From NCBI RefSeq assembly GCF_030699305.1, contig NZ_JAUYNB010000027.1, forward strand, positions 1 through 64,000: a stretch of 64,000 bases of DNA, in the 5' to 3' direction. This stretch comes from Novosphingobium sp. (GTDB taxonomy: Bacteria > Pseudomonadota > Alphaproteobacteria > Sphingomonadales > Sphingomonadaceae). A model generated the notes under the pieces. That model worked only from the letters and a program-made list of their open reading frames with translations. It searched no databases and was not told where the DNA came from. The translations under genes were made by a program, and so were the position numbers. Below are positions 34,825-42,872 of the stretch, one piece after another (within the stretch, counting starts at the first letter, position 1; the number at the start of each line of letters is the position of its first letter).

Positions 34825-35979
34825 TCAGGCGCGCCGGGTCAGCGGGGCGAGCAGCAGACCGGCCCCCAGCGCCAGCACGGCGAACACCACGAACAGTCCG
34901 GCGAACCCGAACCACGGCACCAGCGCCAGCGTCAGCCAGGGCATGATCAGCGATGGCAGGGTATTGGTCAGGTTGAACAGCCCCAGATCGCGCCCGCGCC
35001 GGTCGGACCGGGGCAGCACCCGCAGGGTCTGGGCCGAATGGAGCGCCAGGAATACCGAACTGGCAATCCCGAACACCGCATAGGCGCCAATCGCCGCACT
35101 GAGCGTTCCGGCGAACGCCATTCCCGCCAGCCCGCAGGCGGAAATCCCGGCGCACAGCACCAGCGGCAGCAACGGCCGTTCGCGCCGGTCGGCCCAGGGC
35201 CCGGCCAGCAGCGCCAGCGGGGCGGACAGGATCAGGACCAGGCTGAACACGCGCGCGGTCTGGTTGTCGCTCATTCCGGGATCGATCGAGCGGAGCCAGA
35301 TGAACAGATAAGCGAACAGTGCGGCCTCGGCGATCTGCACCGCCAGCCGCGCCACCCACATGCGCGGCATCGCCCCCTGCCACAAGCTGCGCGGACCGAC
35401 GTCATCGACCGAGGGCGGATCGGGCACGCGCGCGGGCAGGCGGACCAGCAGCACCGGGATGACGCAGCAGGCGACGATTCCCCCGACCAGCGCCAGCCGC
35501 GCATCGGGCAGGGCCAGGCCCGGTATCGTCACCGCCGCGCCCGACAGCGCGCCAAGGCCGGGAGCAAAGGCCATCAGCCCGCCCAGCAGGCCCTTTTGCC
35601 GGTCGGGCACGCAATCCCCCGCCAGCGCCGCCAGCGGGGCGAGCATCATGTTGAGCGCCAGTTGCCAGCCGACGATCAGCATGATCAGGGTGGTCAGGTC
35701 GCGCGCCCGCGTCACCGCGAACAGCAGCGTGCAGGACAGGATCAGACCAGCCCAGATCCAGCCGCGCCGGTTGCCCGTGATGTCGCTGAGATAACCGAAC
35801 GCAATATGCCCGGCGCTGGCCGCCAGCGCTCCGGCAAAGGCGATATAGGCCAGCCAGCTGACATCGGCCGGGCCAGCCAGCCCCGCGACCCGCACCGGCA
35901 GCAGGATCGTCAGGAACGGGACATAGGCAATCGCCGCTCCCGCCCAGGCCAGCGCATAGAGCAGCAGGAAGCGGGGCAT
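34825..35979 (-). CDS. MFS transporter of the glucan locus
   Basis: This 384-aa protein has twelve predicted membrane helices and the MFS loop GYLSDITGNRRG near residue 60 (the G-x-L-x-D-x-x-G-x-R/K-x-x type motif). It probably moves glucose or a short glucan product into the cytoplasm. Its ATG lies 7 nt after the LacI stop, with the ribosome site inside the LacI gene, so it is the last gene of the operon. An in-frame extension upstream would overlap LacI and is not needed. Substrate is inferred from the neighbouring GH16 and GH3 enzymes. Confidence 0.88.
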   Translation of the reverse strand: MPRFLLLYALAWAGAAIAYVPFLTILLPVRVAGLAGPADVSWLAYIAFAGALAASAGHIAFGYLSDITGNRRGWIWAGLILSCTLLFAVTRARDLTTLIMLIVGWQLALNMMLAPLAALAGDCVPDRQKGLLGGLMAFAPGLGALSGAAVTIPGLALPDARLALVGGIVACCVIPVLLVRLPARVPDPPSVDDVGPRSLWQGAMPRMWVARLAVQIAEAALFAYLFIWLRSIDPGMSDNQTARVFSLVLILSAPLALLAGPWADRRERPLLPLVLCAGISACGLAGMAFAGTLSAAIGAYAVFGIASSVFLALHSAQTLRVLPRSDRRGRDLGLFNLTNTLPSLIMPWLTLALVPWFGFAGLFVVFAVLALGAGLLLAPLTRRA

Positions 35980-35986
35980 CGCAGTT

Positions 35987-37048
35987 CTAGCTGGAGCTGG
36001 CGGGCGGGGGCGCGACTGATCCGCGCTCAACCAGGTCGGCGGAAATCACCGTCAGTTCAGCGGGCCGATCCTCGCCCTTTTTCGCGGCGATGATCAGTTC
36101 GACCGCGCGCGATGCGGTGGCCGCAATCGGCTGATCGATGGCGGTCAGCGGCGGCTGGGTAAAGTGGACCAGCGGGGTGTTGTCAAAACTGATGACCGAC
36201 AGGTCATCCGGCACGGTCAGCCCCAGATCGCGCGCGACTTCGAGCGTGGCCAGCGCCATCTGGTCGTTGCTGGCGATGATCGCGGTCGGGCGCTGGGGCA
36301 GTTGCAGCAGATGGCGCGCTGCCCGGTCGCCCGAGGCATAGCTGAAATCGCCCGCTTCGAGCAGCGCGTCGGTCGGCAGGTCCGCCTCGGCCATTGCCGC
36401 GCGCCAGCCATCGACGCGCCAGCCGCTGAGGTTGTATTCGCCTGCCCCGGCGATGAACCCGATCCGGCTGTGGCCGCGTCCGATCAGGTAGCGGGTGGCC
36501 GTGCGGGCGGAGCCTTCGTCATCCATCGACAGCGGAATGCCCGCGCCGTCCTCGTGCGATCCGATCCGCACGAACGGGATGTTCTGCCCGGCCAGGAACG
36601 CCACGATCTGCGGATTGTCGGAATGCGGCGGGGTCAGGATGATCCCGTCGGGCTGCAACGCGGCAATCGCGCCCAGCAATTCGCGCTCGACGTGGTCGTT
36701 GTGGGTATCGACCAGCTCAAAGATCATCCGATAGCCATGCTCGGCGCACATCAGCATCCCGCCCAGCAGCATCTGGTCAACCCAGTCGGTCCCCTGCCGC
36801 GCCCGCCAGTCGGCGATGGTGCGTTCGCGGTCGTTGATCGCCAGGATCAGGTAAGAGCGCGATCCGCTCATCCGCTGGGCGGCGATCGAGGGGACATAGC
36901 CCAGCTTGTCGATCGAGGCCTGGACCCGCTCCTTCATCTCGGCGCGGACGTTCGGCTCGTTGTTGATGACGCGGCTCACCGTCTGCAGGGACACACCAGC
37001 GTCCGCAGCAACGTGCTTGATGGTGACAGCCTGCCGCCGCCTCGCCAT
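35987..37048 (-). CDS. LacI-family transcriptional repressor
   Basis: This 353-aa protein has an N-terminal HTH, TIKHVAADAGVSLQTVSRVI (residues 9-28), followed by the hinge helix motif GYVPSIAAQRMSG. A sugar-binding, periplasmic-protein-like domain follows. It should repress the glucan locus until its sugar ligand appears. GTGAACGTTCAC-type palindromes stand upstream of the TonB receptor and GH3 genes, and such symmetric CG-centred sites are normal for LacI proteins. It is co-directional with GH16 upstream (3 nt) and the MFS gene downstream (7 nt), so it regulates its own operon. Confidence 0.94.
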   Translation of the reverse strand: MARRRQAVTIKHVAADAGVSLQTVSRVINNEPNVRAEMKERVQASIDKLGYVPSIAAQRMSGSRSYLILAINDRERTIADWRARQGTDWVDQMLLGGMLMCAEHGYRMIFELVDTHNDHVERELLGAIAALQPDGIILTPPHSDNPQIVAFLAGQNIPFVRIGSHEDGAGIPLSMDDEGSARTATRYLIGRGHSRIGFIAGAGEYNLSGWRVDGWRAAMAEADLPTDALLEAGDFSYASGDRAARHLLQLPQRPTAIIASNDQMALATLEVARDLGLTVPDDLSVISFDNTPLVHFTQPPLTAIDQPIAATASRAVELIIAAKKGEDRPAELTVISADLVERGSVAPPPASSS

Positions 37049-37051
37049 GCG

Positions 37052-37999
37052 CTATTCGTCCCCCCGTTCAGCTTGCCCCGCCCCTGCGGTAGCCGGACCA
37101 GCGCCCTTTTGCCAGACGCGAACCCAATCGATTGCCAGCTGCTTGGGGAAATCCCGGTCCGACACCCCGCCCAGTCCCCGCGTTTCGGCCAGTTTGCCGC
37201 CGATTGCCAGGTTCACGATCAGGTGAAACGGCTGGTCGAACGGCGCGTCGGGCGCGGTGGAACCGGCCGACCACCATTCGCGCGCCTCACGCACGGCAAA
37301 GGTGCTGCCATCGATCTGCCAGATGATCCGGCCCGGCTGCCATTCGATGGCATACGTGTGAAACCCGTCCAGCACTTCGGGTGCGTGGACTTCGGTCCCC
37401 TTTTGCGCGTTGGCGGGCCACACGCCGCCAAAGTGCAGCGTGCCCAGGATCGTGCTTTCCCGTCCGCCGGGGCAGGTCGCGCAAGCCACGCCCAGGTTGA
37501 CCGCTTCCAGAATGTCGATCTCGCCCGATGCGGCCCAGCGGCCATAGCTGTCAGCCTCTGGCAGCATCCAGATCGCGGGCCAGGTGCCTTGCCCCTGCGG
37601 CAGCCTGGCGCGGACTTCGATCCGGCCATAGCGCCACGCGGCCTTGCCCTTGGTGGTCAGGCGGGCCGAGGTGAAATCGCGGCTGACCACCGCGTTCGGG
37701 TCAGTCCCGGCGGTGCGCAGCGACTTGGGTAAAGCAGGGCCGGTGGCGCGCTGCCGCCGCGCGGTGATGACCAGCTTGCCGTCCACCACTGCCGCATTGC
37801 GCTTGCTGGCGGTGTAGCATTGCCGTTCGGCGTTGCCGCCGCCCCAGCAATCGACCGCAAAGCTCCACTTGCTGCGGTCGACCCTGGTGCCGTCGAATTC
37901 GTCGGCCCAGACCAGCTGCCAGTCATCGGCCCCCCGGTCATCAGCCAGCGCGGGCTGGCTGACGGCCAGCGCCAGCAACGCCATCCCGGCCCGGATCAT
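37052..37999 (-). CDS. GH16 endo-beta-glucanase
   Basis: This 315-aa exported enzyme has a signal peptide (residues 1-19, ending QPALA) and the GH16 catalytic motif GEIDILEAVN with Glu160, Asp162 and Glu165. Extra residues around WPAIWMLPEADSYGRW form the substrate cleft. The E-x-D-x-x-E with inserted residue is the laminarinase (beta-1,3-glucanase) variant, which fits the beta-glucosidase in the same regulon. The ATG overlaps the TGA of the upstream halogenase gene (ATGA), so translation is coupled. The initiator at this overlap gives a proper signal peptide; a longer start, nine codons earlier, is unlikely. Confidence 0.92.
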   Translation of the reverse strand: MIRAGMALLALAVSQPALADDRGADDWQLVWADEFDGTRVDRSKWSFAVDCWGGGNAERQCYTASKRNAAVVDGKLVITARRQRATGPALPKSLRTAGTDPNAVVSRDFTSARLTTKGKAAWRYGRIEVRARLPQGQGTWPAIWMLPEADSYGRWAASGEIDILEAVNLGVACATCPGGRESTILGTLHFGGVWPANAQKGTEVHAPEVLDGFHTYAIEWQPGRIIWQIDGSTFAVREAREWWSAGSTAPDAPFDQPFHLIVNLAIGGKLAETRGLGGVSDRDFPKQLAIDWVRVWQKGAGPATAGAGQAERGDE

Positions 38000-39498
38000 G
38001 CCGCTGCCGAATCCGCCACGCCGCAATAACGGGCCACATAGGTGTGGTGTTCCGGCAGACTGGCGACGGTCTTGGCTACGCTGTCGCGTAGCCCCGCCAG
38101 CAACTGATCCAGTTCACCGTCGCTCAGCTTGGTGGCGACCGGGTGATAGGCGCGCGGCTTGATCCCCTGGCCCATCATCACCTGGACCCAGCTGTTTTCG
38201 GCGAACAGTTCCTCATTCCGGCGGAACACGCGGCCGGTTTCGCGGAACAGTTCGATCTTCTGGGTCAGGCTGTCGGGAATTTCCATCGCCGCGCATTGCC
38301 GCCAGAACGGGCTGTCGCGGCGGTCGGTGGCCTTGTAATGCAGGATCAGGAAATCGCGGACCTGCACCATGTCGGTCAGTTGCTGGTCGTTGAATTCCGC
38401 CACGTCGCGTTCGCTCACCTCGCCCATTGGCAGCATCCGGATCAGGCGCAGGATCGCGCGCTGGATCAGGTGGATGCTGGTCGATTCCAGCGGCTCCAGA
38501 AACCCGCCCGACAGGCCGACCGCGATGCAGTTGCGGTGCCACTGCTTGCGCCGCGCCCCGGTGGTAAAGCCGATGAAGTTCGGTTCGGTCAGGCGCTGCC
38601 CTTCGGTGCTGGACAGCAGCCGGTCGAGTGCGGCGTCGCGGTTCAGATAGCGGCTGCAATAGACGATGCCGTTGCCCTGGCGGTGCTGCAACGGAATGCG
38701 CCACTGCCAGCCTGCATCGTGCGCGATGGCGCGGGTATAGGGGATCGGCGGACGGACACTCGCGGTCTGCACGGCGATGGCCCCGTCGCACGGCAGGTAA
38801 TGCGTCCAGTCGTCATAGCCGACATGCAGCGCCCCTTCGATCAGCAGCGCGCGAAAGCCCGTGCAGTCGATGAACAGGTCGCCCTCGATCCGCTGCCCGC
38901 CATCCAGCACCAGCGCAGTGATGTTGCCGCTTTCGGGCGTGAGTTCGACTTGCGCGATCCGGCCTTCGATCCGGTTCGTCCCGTCCGCCTCGGCCAGCTT
39001 GCGCAAGTAGCGGCCATAGAGCGTGGAATCGAGCTGGTAAGCATAGTTCATCCGGTTGTCCGGCAAATGCGCGAATCGGCCCTCATAGGCCGCTTTCAGT
39101 TCCAGGCAGTATTCGTCGAAACTGGCATCGTGGCCCTTGGCCTGCCCATGCATCCAGAAATGCTGGAACCCCGCCGACCAGTGATCGCGCCCGGTCAGGC
39201 CGAACGAGTGAAAGTACTTCTCGCCCTGCTGCTTCCAGTTCTCGAACTCGATCCCCAGCTTGAAGGTGGCCTGCGTCTCGCGCATGAATTCCGCCTCGCT
39301 GATCCCCAGCAGGCGGTTGTAGGTGACCAGCGGCGGGATCGTGCTTTCGCCTACGCCGACGGTGCCGATGGCATCGGATTCGACCAGCGTCAGCTCGATC
39401 GCCTCGCCCATCGTCCGGGCCAGCGCGGCAGCGGCCATCCACCCGGCCGTGCCGCCCCCGGCGATCACGATCCGGCGTCTGGAATATTCGCTCATCAT
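37996..39498 (-). CDS. tryptophan-halogenase-family flavin-dependent halogenase
   Basis: This 500-aa protein has VIAGGGTAGWMAAA for FADH2 binding at residues 11-24, Lys80 in TFKLGIEFENW (matching Lys79 of PrnA, which carries the halogenating species), the W-x-W-x-I-P motif WQWRIPL, and the Glu in EPLESTSI. All key residues for HOCl- or HOBr-based halogenation are present. The natural substrate is unlikely to be free tryptophan. In related bacteria these genes sit beside TonB receptors, with unknown targets. The stop overlaps the GH16 start, and its own start overlaps the cupin stop by 4 nt. A flavin reductase is not encoded nearby. Confidence 0.9.
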   Translation of the reverse strand: MMSEYSRRRIVIAGGGTAGWMAAAALARTMGEAIELTLVESDAIGTVGVGESTIPPLVTYNRLLGISEAEFMRETQATFKLGIEFENWKQQGEKYFHSFGLTGRDHWSAGFQHFWMHGQAKGHDASFDEYCLELKAAYEGRFAHLPDNRMNYAYQLDSTLYGRYLRKLAEADGTNRIEGRIAQVELTPESGNITALVLDGGQRIEGDLFIDCTGFRALLIEGALHVGYDDWTHYLPCDGAIAVQTASVRPPIPYTRAIAHDAGWQWRIPLQHRQGNGIVYCSRYLNRDAALDRLLSSTEGQRLTEPNFIGFTTGARRKQWHRNCIAVGLSGGFLEPLESTSIHLIQRAILRLIRMLPMGEVSERDVAEFNDQQLTDMVQVRDFLILHYKATDRRDSPFWRQCAAMEIPDSLTQKIELFRETGRVFRRNEELFAENSWVQVMMGQGIKPRAYHPVATKLSDGELDQLLAGLRDSVAKTVASLPEHHTYVARYCGVADSAAA

Positions 39499-40517
39499 CG
39501 GCTCAGTGTCCTTAGCAGAAAGGCCCGCAGCCGCCCGGCGGTTTCGGCGGTCAGCGGGTCCAGCACACCGCGCGCACCGTCCGGGATATGGTCGGTGACG
39601 AGCGGCCCGTTGTCGAAAACGTAGTGGTCGAACAGCTCCCGCCAGATCGCCTTGTCGGCGGCGGGCAGATCACGGATGGCCAGCATCGCGTGGTTCAGCG
39701 CGTCCTGCGGCTGACCCAGCCAGCGCGGGGTATCGCGCCACCAATAGTTCAGCAGGATGTTGAAGCGCGCCAGCCCCTCGACATGGTGCCACCACATCGA
39801 CGGCACGAACAGCGCGTCGCCCGGTTCCAGCTCCGCCACTTGCGCCTGTTCCAGCGCGGCGGCGAAGCGGGGGTGGGCGGCGAAATCCGGCGCGCGGAAA
39901 TCGACCATGCTGACCGCGCGGCCAGCAGGGGTGTTGTCGACCGGGCCAAGGTAAAGGTTGGGGAACTGATCGGGCGGAAACAGCGTGAAGCGGCGGCGAC
40001 CCGCAACGCAGCAGGCCAGATTGTCCGGAAAATCGTTGTGCGCGGCGATGGTGGTGGGGGTGCCGATCCACAGGCTGGCAATCGGCGTGCGGTCCCCCAG
40101 TTCGACCGTGTTCTCGGTATCCACGCCGGTAAAGTGCGCGGGCACGTCGATCGAGGCGAGATAGACTGTCGGAGGATCAGCGCGGCCTTCGTTGGCGTCG
40201 ATTCCGCCGAAAATATCGGCCAGCCGCCCGCGCGCCATGCGGAAATTCATCGCCATCGCGGCGTCATAGAACATCCGCCCGTCGTGCCCCGGCTCACCGA
40301 TGGAGACGGCAAACGGCACATCGCGGGCCCGTTCCAGCAGATAGGCGCGGGCCGCGCGGGGGGATTCCAGTCCCGCGCGGACGAGCGGCCAGTCCGCCAC
40401 CAGACCGCGCACCACAAACGGTTCGCGCGCGCCGCGGAGCAGTGCGTCAAGCGCGGCGGGATCGTCCGCGCTCCGCTCCGGCACGGCTGCGAGGTTCAGG
40501 GCGGATGGTTCAGCCAA
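39495..40517 (-). CDS. cupin-like JmjC-type protein
   Basis: This protein of about 340 aa resembles the cupin_8/JmjC-like family of Fe(II)/2-oxoglutarate dioxygenases. TTIAAHNDFPDNLACC near residue 165 gives the H-x-D iron pair and MWWHHVEGL near 245 the second His. Other cupin_8 proteins hydroxylate peptides, so this one may modify a protein or peptide with the adjacent SapC and halogenase. The start is uncertain: the TTG overlapping the SapC stop is preferred; a GTG about 11 codons downstream is an alternative, and a TTG 13 codons upstream also exists. It is translationally coupled within the operon. Confidence 0.78.
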   Translation of the reverse strand: MAEPSALNLAAVPERSADDPAALDALLRGAREPFVVRGLVADWPLVRAGLESPRAARAYLLERARDVPFAVSIGEPGHDGRMFYDAAMAMNFRMARGRLADIFGGIDANEGRADPPTVYLASIDVPAHFTGVDTENTVELGDRTPIASLWIGTPTTIAAHNDFPDNLACCVAGRRRFTLFPPDQFPNLYLGPVDNTPAGRAVSMVDFRAPDFAAHPRFAAALEQAQVAELEPGDALFVPSMWWHHVEGLARFNILLNYWWRDTPRWLGQPQDALNHAMLAIRDLPAADKAIWRELFDHYVFDNGPLVTDHIPDGARGVLDPLTAETAGRLRAFLLRTLSR

Positions 40518-41229
40518 GCGCGACCCGCGCGTTCTTGCGCGCCACCAGATCGGCAAAGCGCCCGAGGGAGGCGACCGCCATGTAAATCGGCAGCAAGTGC
40601 CCTTCCAGTTGCAGTTCGCCCAGCGCGCCGCCGTTCAGCGCGGCCAGCCGGTCCTCGGCAATCACGTGATAGCCGACCAGCGAATGGCGCGCGCCGTTGT
40701 CCAGCGGCACGTCCAGCGTGAACGGTTCCAGCAAGTCGTGCCGTTCCAGCGCGGCGAAGAACGCGGGGTACTGGCGGTACCCGTGGTCCAGATCGCCCAG
40801 TCGCCCGGCCATCGTTTCAAGGACAGGGGTGGGGCGGGCGTCCTCGTCGAACAGGCGGGTGCCTTCGCCGCCGTGATCGACGCGGGGGTGGGCCATGTCG
40901 ATATGGACTTGCGGCGTGTCGCTGCCTTCAGCCGGGCGGCCGATCAGGAACGGCTGGATCGCCATCGCCAGCGGGCGATAGCGTGCATCCCAGCGGTCCC
41001 CGTCCAGAAACAGGTTCTCGCCATTGTCGAACCCGAACATCGCCAGCGCGGAAAACTGCCCGCTGGCGGCATCGCGGCGGAACACGATGGGGTAATGGCC
41101 CTGCACCGCGCGGAATTCCAGCGGCACGGTCAGGCAAGCCATCACCGCATCGCCAAACTGTGCGCCAGCCCCGGTGTGGACGCGCAAGGCCCCGTGATCG
41201 GCGGGATTCAGGATCTGGTGGTTGCTCAT
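40510..41229 (-). CDS. SapC-family protein
   Basis: This 239-aa protein matches the SapC family: [19 protein letters not shown] near residue 32, [18 protein letters not shown] near 60, and a C-terminal domain with [20 protein letters not shown]. The name comes from a Campylobacter S-layer gene, but most SapC proteins are of unknown function, and this sequence lacks a signal peptide. It repeatedly co-occurs with TonB receptors and halogenases in sphingomonads and Xanthomonas relatives. The start overlaps the upstream halogenase stop (ATGA) and its own stop overlaps the cupin gene. Confidence 0.9.
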   Translation of the reverse strand: MSNHQILNPADHGALRVHTGAGAQFGDAVMACLTVPLEFRAVQGHYPIVFRRDAASGQFSALAMFGFDNGENLFLDGDRWDARYRPLAMAIQPFLIGRPAEGSDTPQVHIDMAHPRVDHGGEGTRLFDEDARPTPVLETMAGRLGDLDHGYRQYPAFFAALERHDLLEPFTLDVPLDNGARHSLVGYHVIAEDRLAALNGGALGELQLEGHLLPIYMAVASLGRFADLVARKNARVALG

Positions 41230-42761
41230 GTCCGGACAAGTCTTTCGTCGGGTGCGGCCTTGGCGGCGGCGGTGAAATAGGTGCGGTTAGCTGGCAGCGC
41301 CGCGGCCAGCGCGCGGGTGCGTTCGCGCACTTCGGCCAGCCGGGCTGTAGCGGCGGGGGAGGGCGCTGCGTTGGTGCGTGCGGGCCAGCCCATGCCATAG
41401 AGGACGTATTGCTGGCTGGCGGCGGAAAAGATCTCGTCCACGCGGGGGAAGTCCCAGCTCGATGGCGGCTGGTCGCGCCACAGTTCCAGTTGCTGGGCCA
41501 GGCGCGGCGGGATTGTCTCCGGTGCGCGCTGGGTCAGCCAATAGGGTTCGGTCCGGCGGCTCAGCGCATAGTGCAGTTTCAGGAACTCGACGATCCGGTC
41601 CCAGCGATAGCGGAACAGCTCGTTGAAGCGGTCCGCGTGGATGGTCATCGCCGCGCGGCTCGCGGGGAAGTTTTCGATCAGGGCGTTCAGCGACAGCTCG
41701 ATCAGGACGATGGCTGATGCTTCCAACGGTTCGATGAACCCGGCGGACAGCCCCACCGCAAGGCAATTGCGATCCCAGAATCGCGCGCGGTGGCCGGTGC
41801 GGAACGTCAGTTGGCGCGGTTGCAGCCGGTCAATGTCGGCGCCGGGAACGTGCGCATGCACGTAATCAAGCAGCACCTGCCGCGCGGCGTCGTCGTCCAT
41901 GAAGCGCGCGGCATAGACGCAGCCGATCCCGCGCCGGGTGGGCAGCGCGATGTCCCACAACCAGCCTGCGGTATGGGCCGTGCCCACGGTCTGCGCGGCA
42001 ATCGGCGCATCGGGCTGGGTCGGCACTTGCAGCGCCAGTGCGCGGTCGTTGAAGGACACGTCGCTGCGGTCAATCCAGTCGCCGCCCAGGTGCCCGCCGA
42101 TCAGGATCGCGGCCTGGCCGGAGCAATCGAGGAACAGGTCGCCCGCCAGTGCGGGCTGGCCGCGCAGTTCCAGCGCGGCAATGTCGCCATCTTCGGCTGC
42201 GATCACGCCGGTCACTTCCGCCGCGATGTGGGTAACGCCCAGCCGTCCGGTGGCATGGCGGGCCAGCAACGCGGCGAACTTGCCGGCGTCGAGGTGATAA
42301 CCGTAATTCAGCGCCCCCGCGTAATCGGGCATCGCCCGCTGGCGCGGGGCCAGATCGCGGGCGCAGGCGGCGGCCTGCGGGGTCATCGCGGCGGCGAATG
42401 CGGCGTCGGGGCAAGCGCTCTGCCATGCGGCCAGCATGTCGCGCATGTCGCCCTGTGGCGGGGCGGAGAAGGGGTGGAGATAGCTGTCGCCGGGAGTGCC
42501 ATCCACCCAGCCGTCAAACCGCGAGCCTTGCTTGAAGCTGGCATCGCATTCGCGCAGGAATTCGCTCTCGGCGATGCCGATGCTGGCCAGCGTTTCGCGC
42601 ATCGTCGGCCAGGTGCCTTCGCCGACGCCGATGGCCGGGATATCGGGCGCTTCGACCAGCGTGACCGACAGGTCCGGGCGGCGCGCGACCAGCAGCGCAG
42701 CCGCCAGCCATCCGGCGGTGCCTCCGCCGACGATTACCACGCGTTGAATCGTACCCGTCAT
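41226..42761 (-). CDS. second tryptophan-halogenase-family protein
   Basis: This 511-aa protein has [17 protein letters not shown], Lys77 in [24 protein letters not shown] (W-x-W-x-I, with A replacing P) and Glu in [14 protein letters not shown]. It is therefore a full flavin halogenase homologue, distinct from the copy at 37996. Two halogenases in one operon suggest either different sites on one substrate or a heteromeric enzyme. The ATG at MTGTI is chosen; a GTG one codon earlier is equally possible. A terminator hairpin separates it from the upstream receptor, so some transcripts stop before it. Confidence 0.9.
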   Translation of the reverse strand: MTGTIQRVVIVGGGTAGWLAAALLVARRPDLSVTLVEAPDIPAIGVGEGTWPTMRETLASIGIAESEFLRECDASFKQGSRFDGWVDGTPGDSYLHPFSAPPQGDMRDMLAAWQSACPDAAFAAAMTPQAAACARDLAPRQRAMPDYAGALNYGYHLDAGKFAALLARHATGRLGVTHIAAEVTGVIAAEDGDIAALELRGQPALAGDLFLDCSGQAAILIGGHLGGDWIDRSDVSFNDRALALQVPTQPDAPIAAQTVGTAHTAGWLWDIALPTRRGIGCVYAARFMDDDAARQVLLDYVHAHVPGADIDRLQPRQLTFRTGHRARFWDRNCLAVGLSAGFIEPLEASAIVLIELSLNALIENFPASRAAMTIHADRFNELFRYRWDRIVEFLKLHYALSRRTEPYWLTQRAPETIPPRLAQQLELWRDQPPSSWDFPRVDEIFSAASQQYVLYGMGWPARTNAAPSPAATARLAEVRERTRALAAALPANRTYFTAAAKAAPDERLVRT

Positions 42762-42800
42762 CACACCCCGACCATACCGGACATTTGCCCGTCGCCAGAG

Positions 42801-42836
42801 AAAAAGAGCCGCACTGCATGGGGCAGCGCGGCTCTT
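42801..42836 (-). terminator. terminator/attenuator between receptor and halogenase genes
   Basis: On the minus strand a 9-bp stem, AAGAGCCGC with GCGGCTCTT, extended by CTGC/GCAG inside, is followed by five T residues. It lies 37 nt after the TonB receptor stop and before the halogenase. Partial read-through would give high receptor and lower enzyme levels. Confidence 0.75.
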
Positions 42837-42872
42837 GATCTCAACTCACCTTAGTGAACCGGTGCGACCCGA

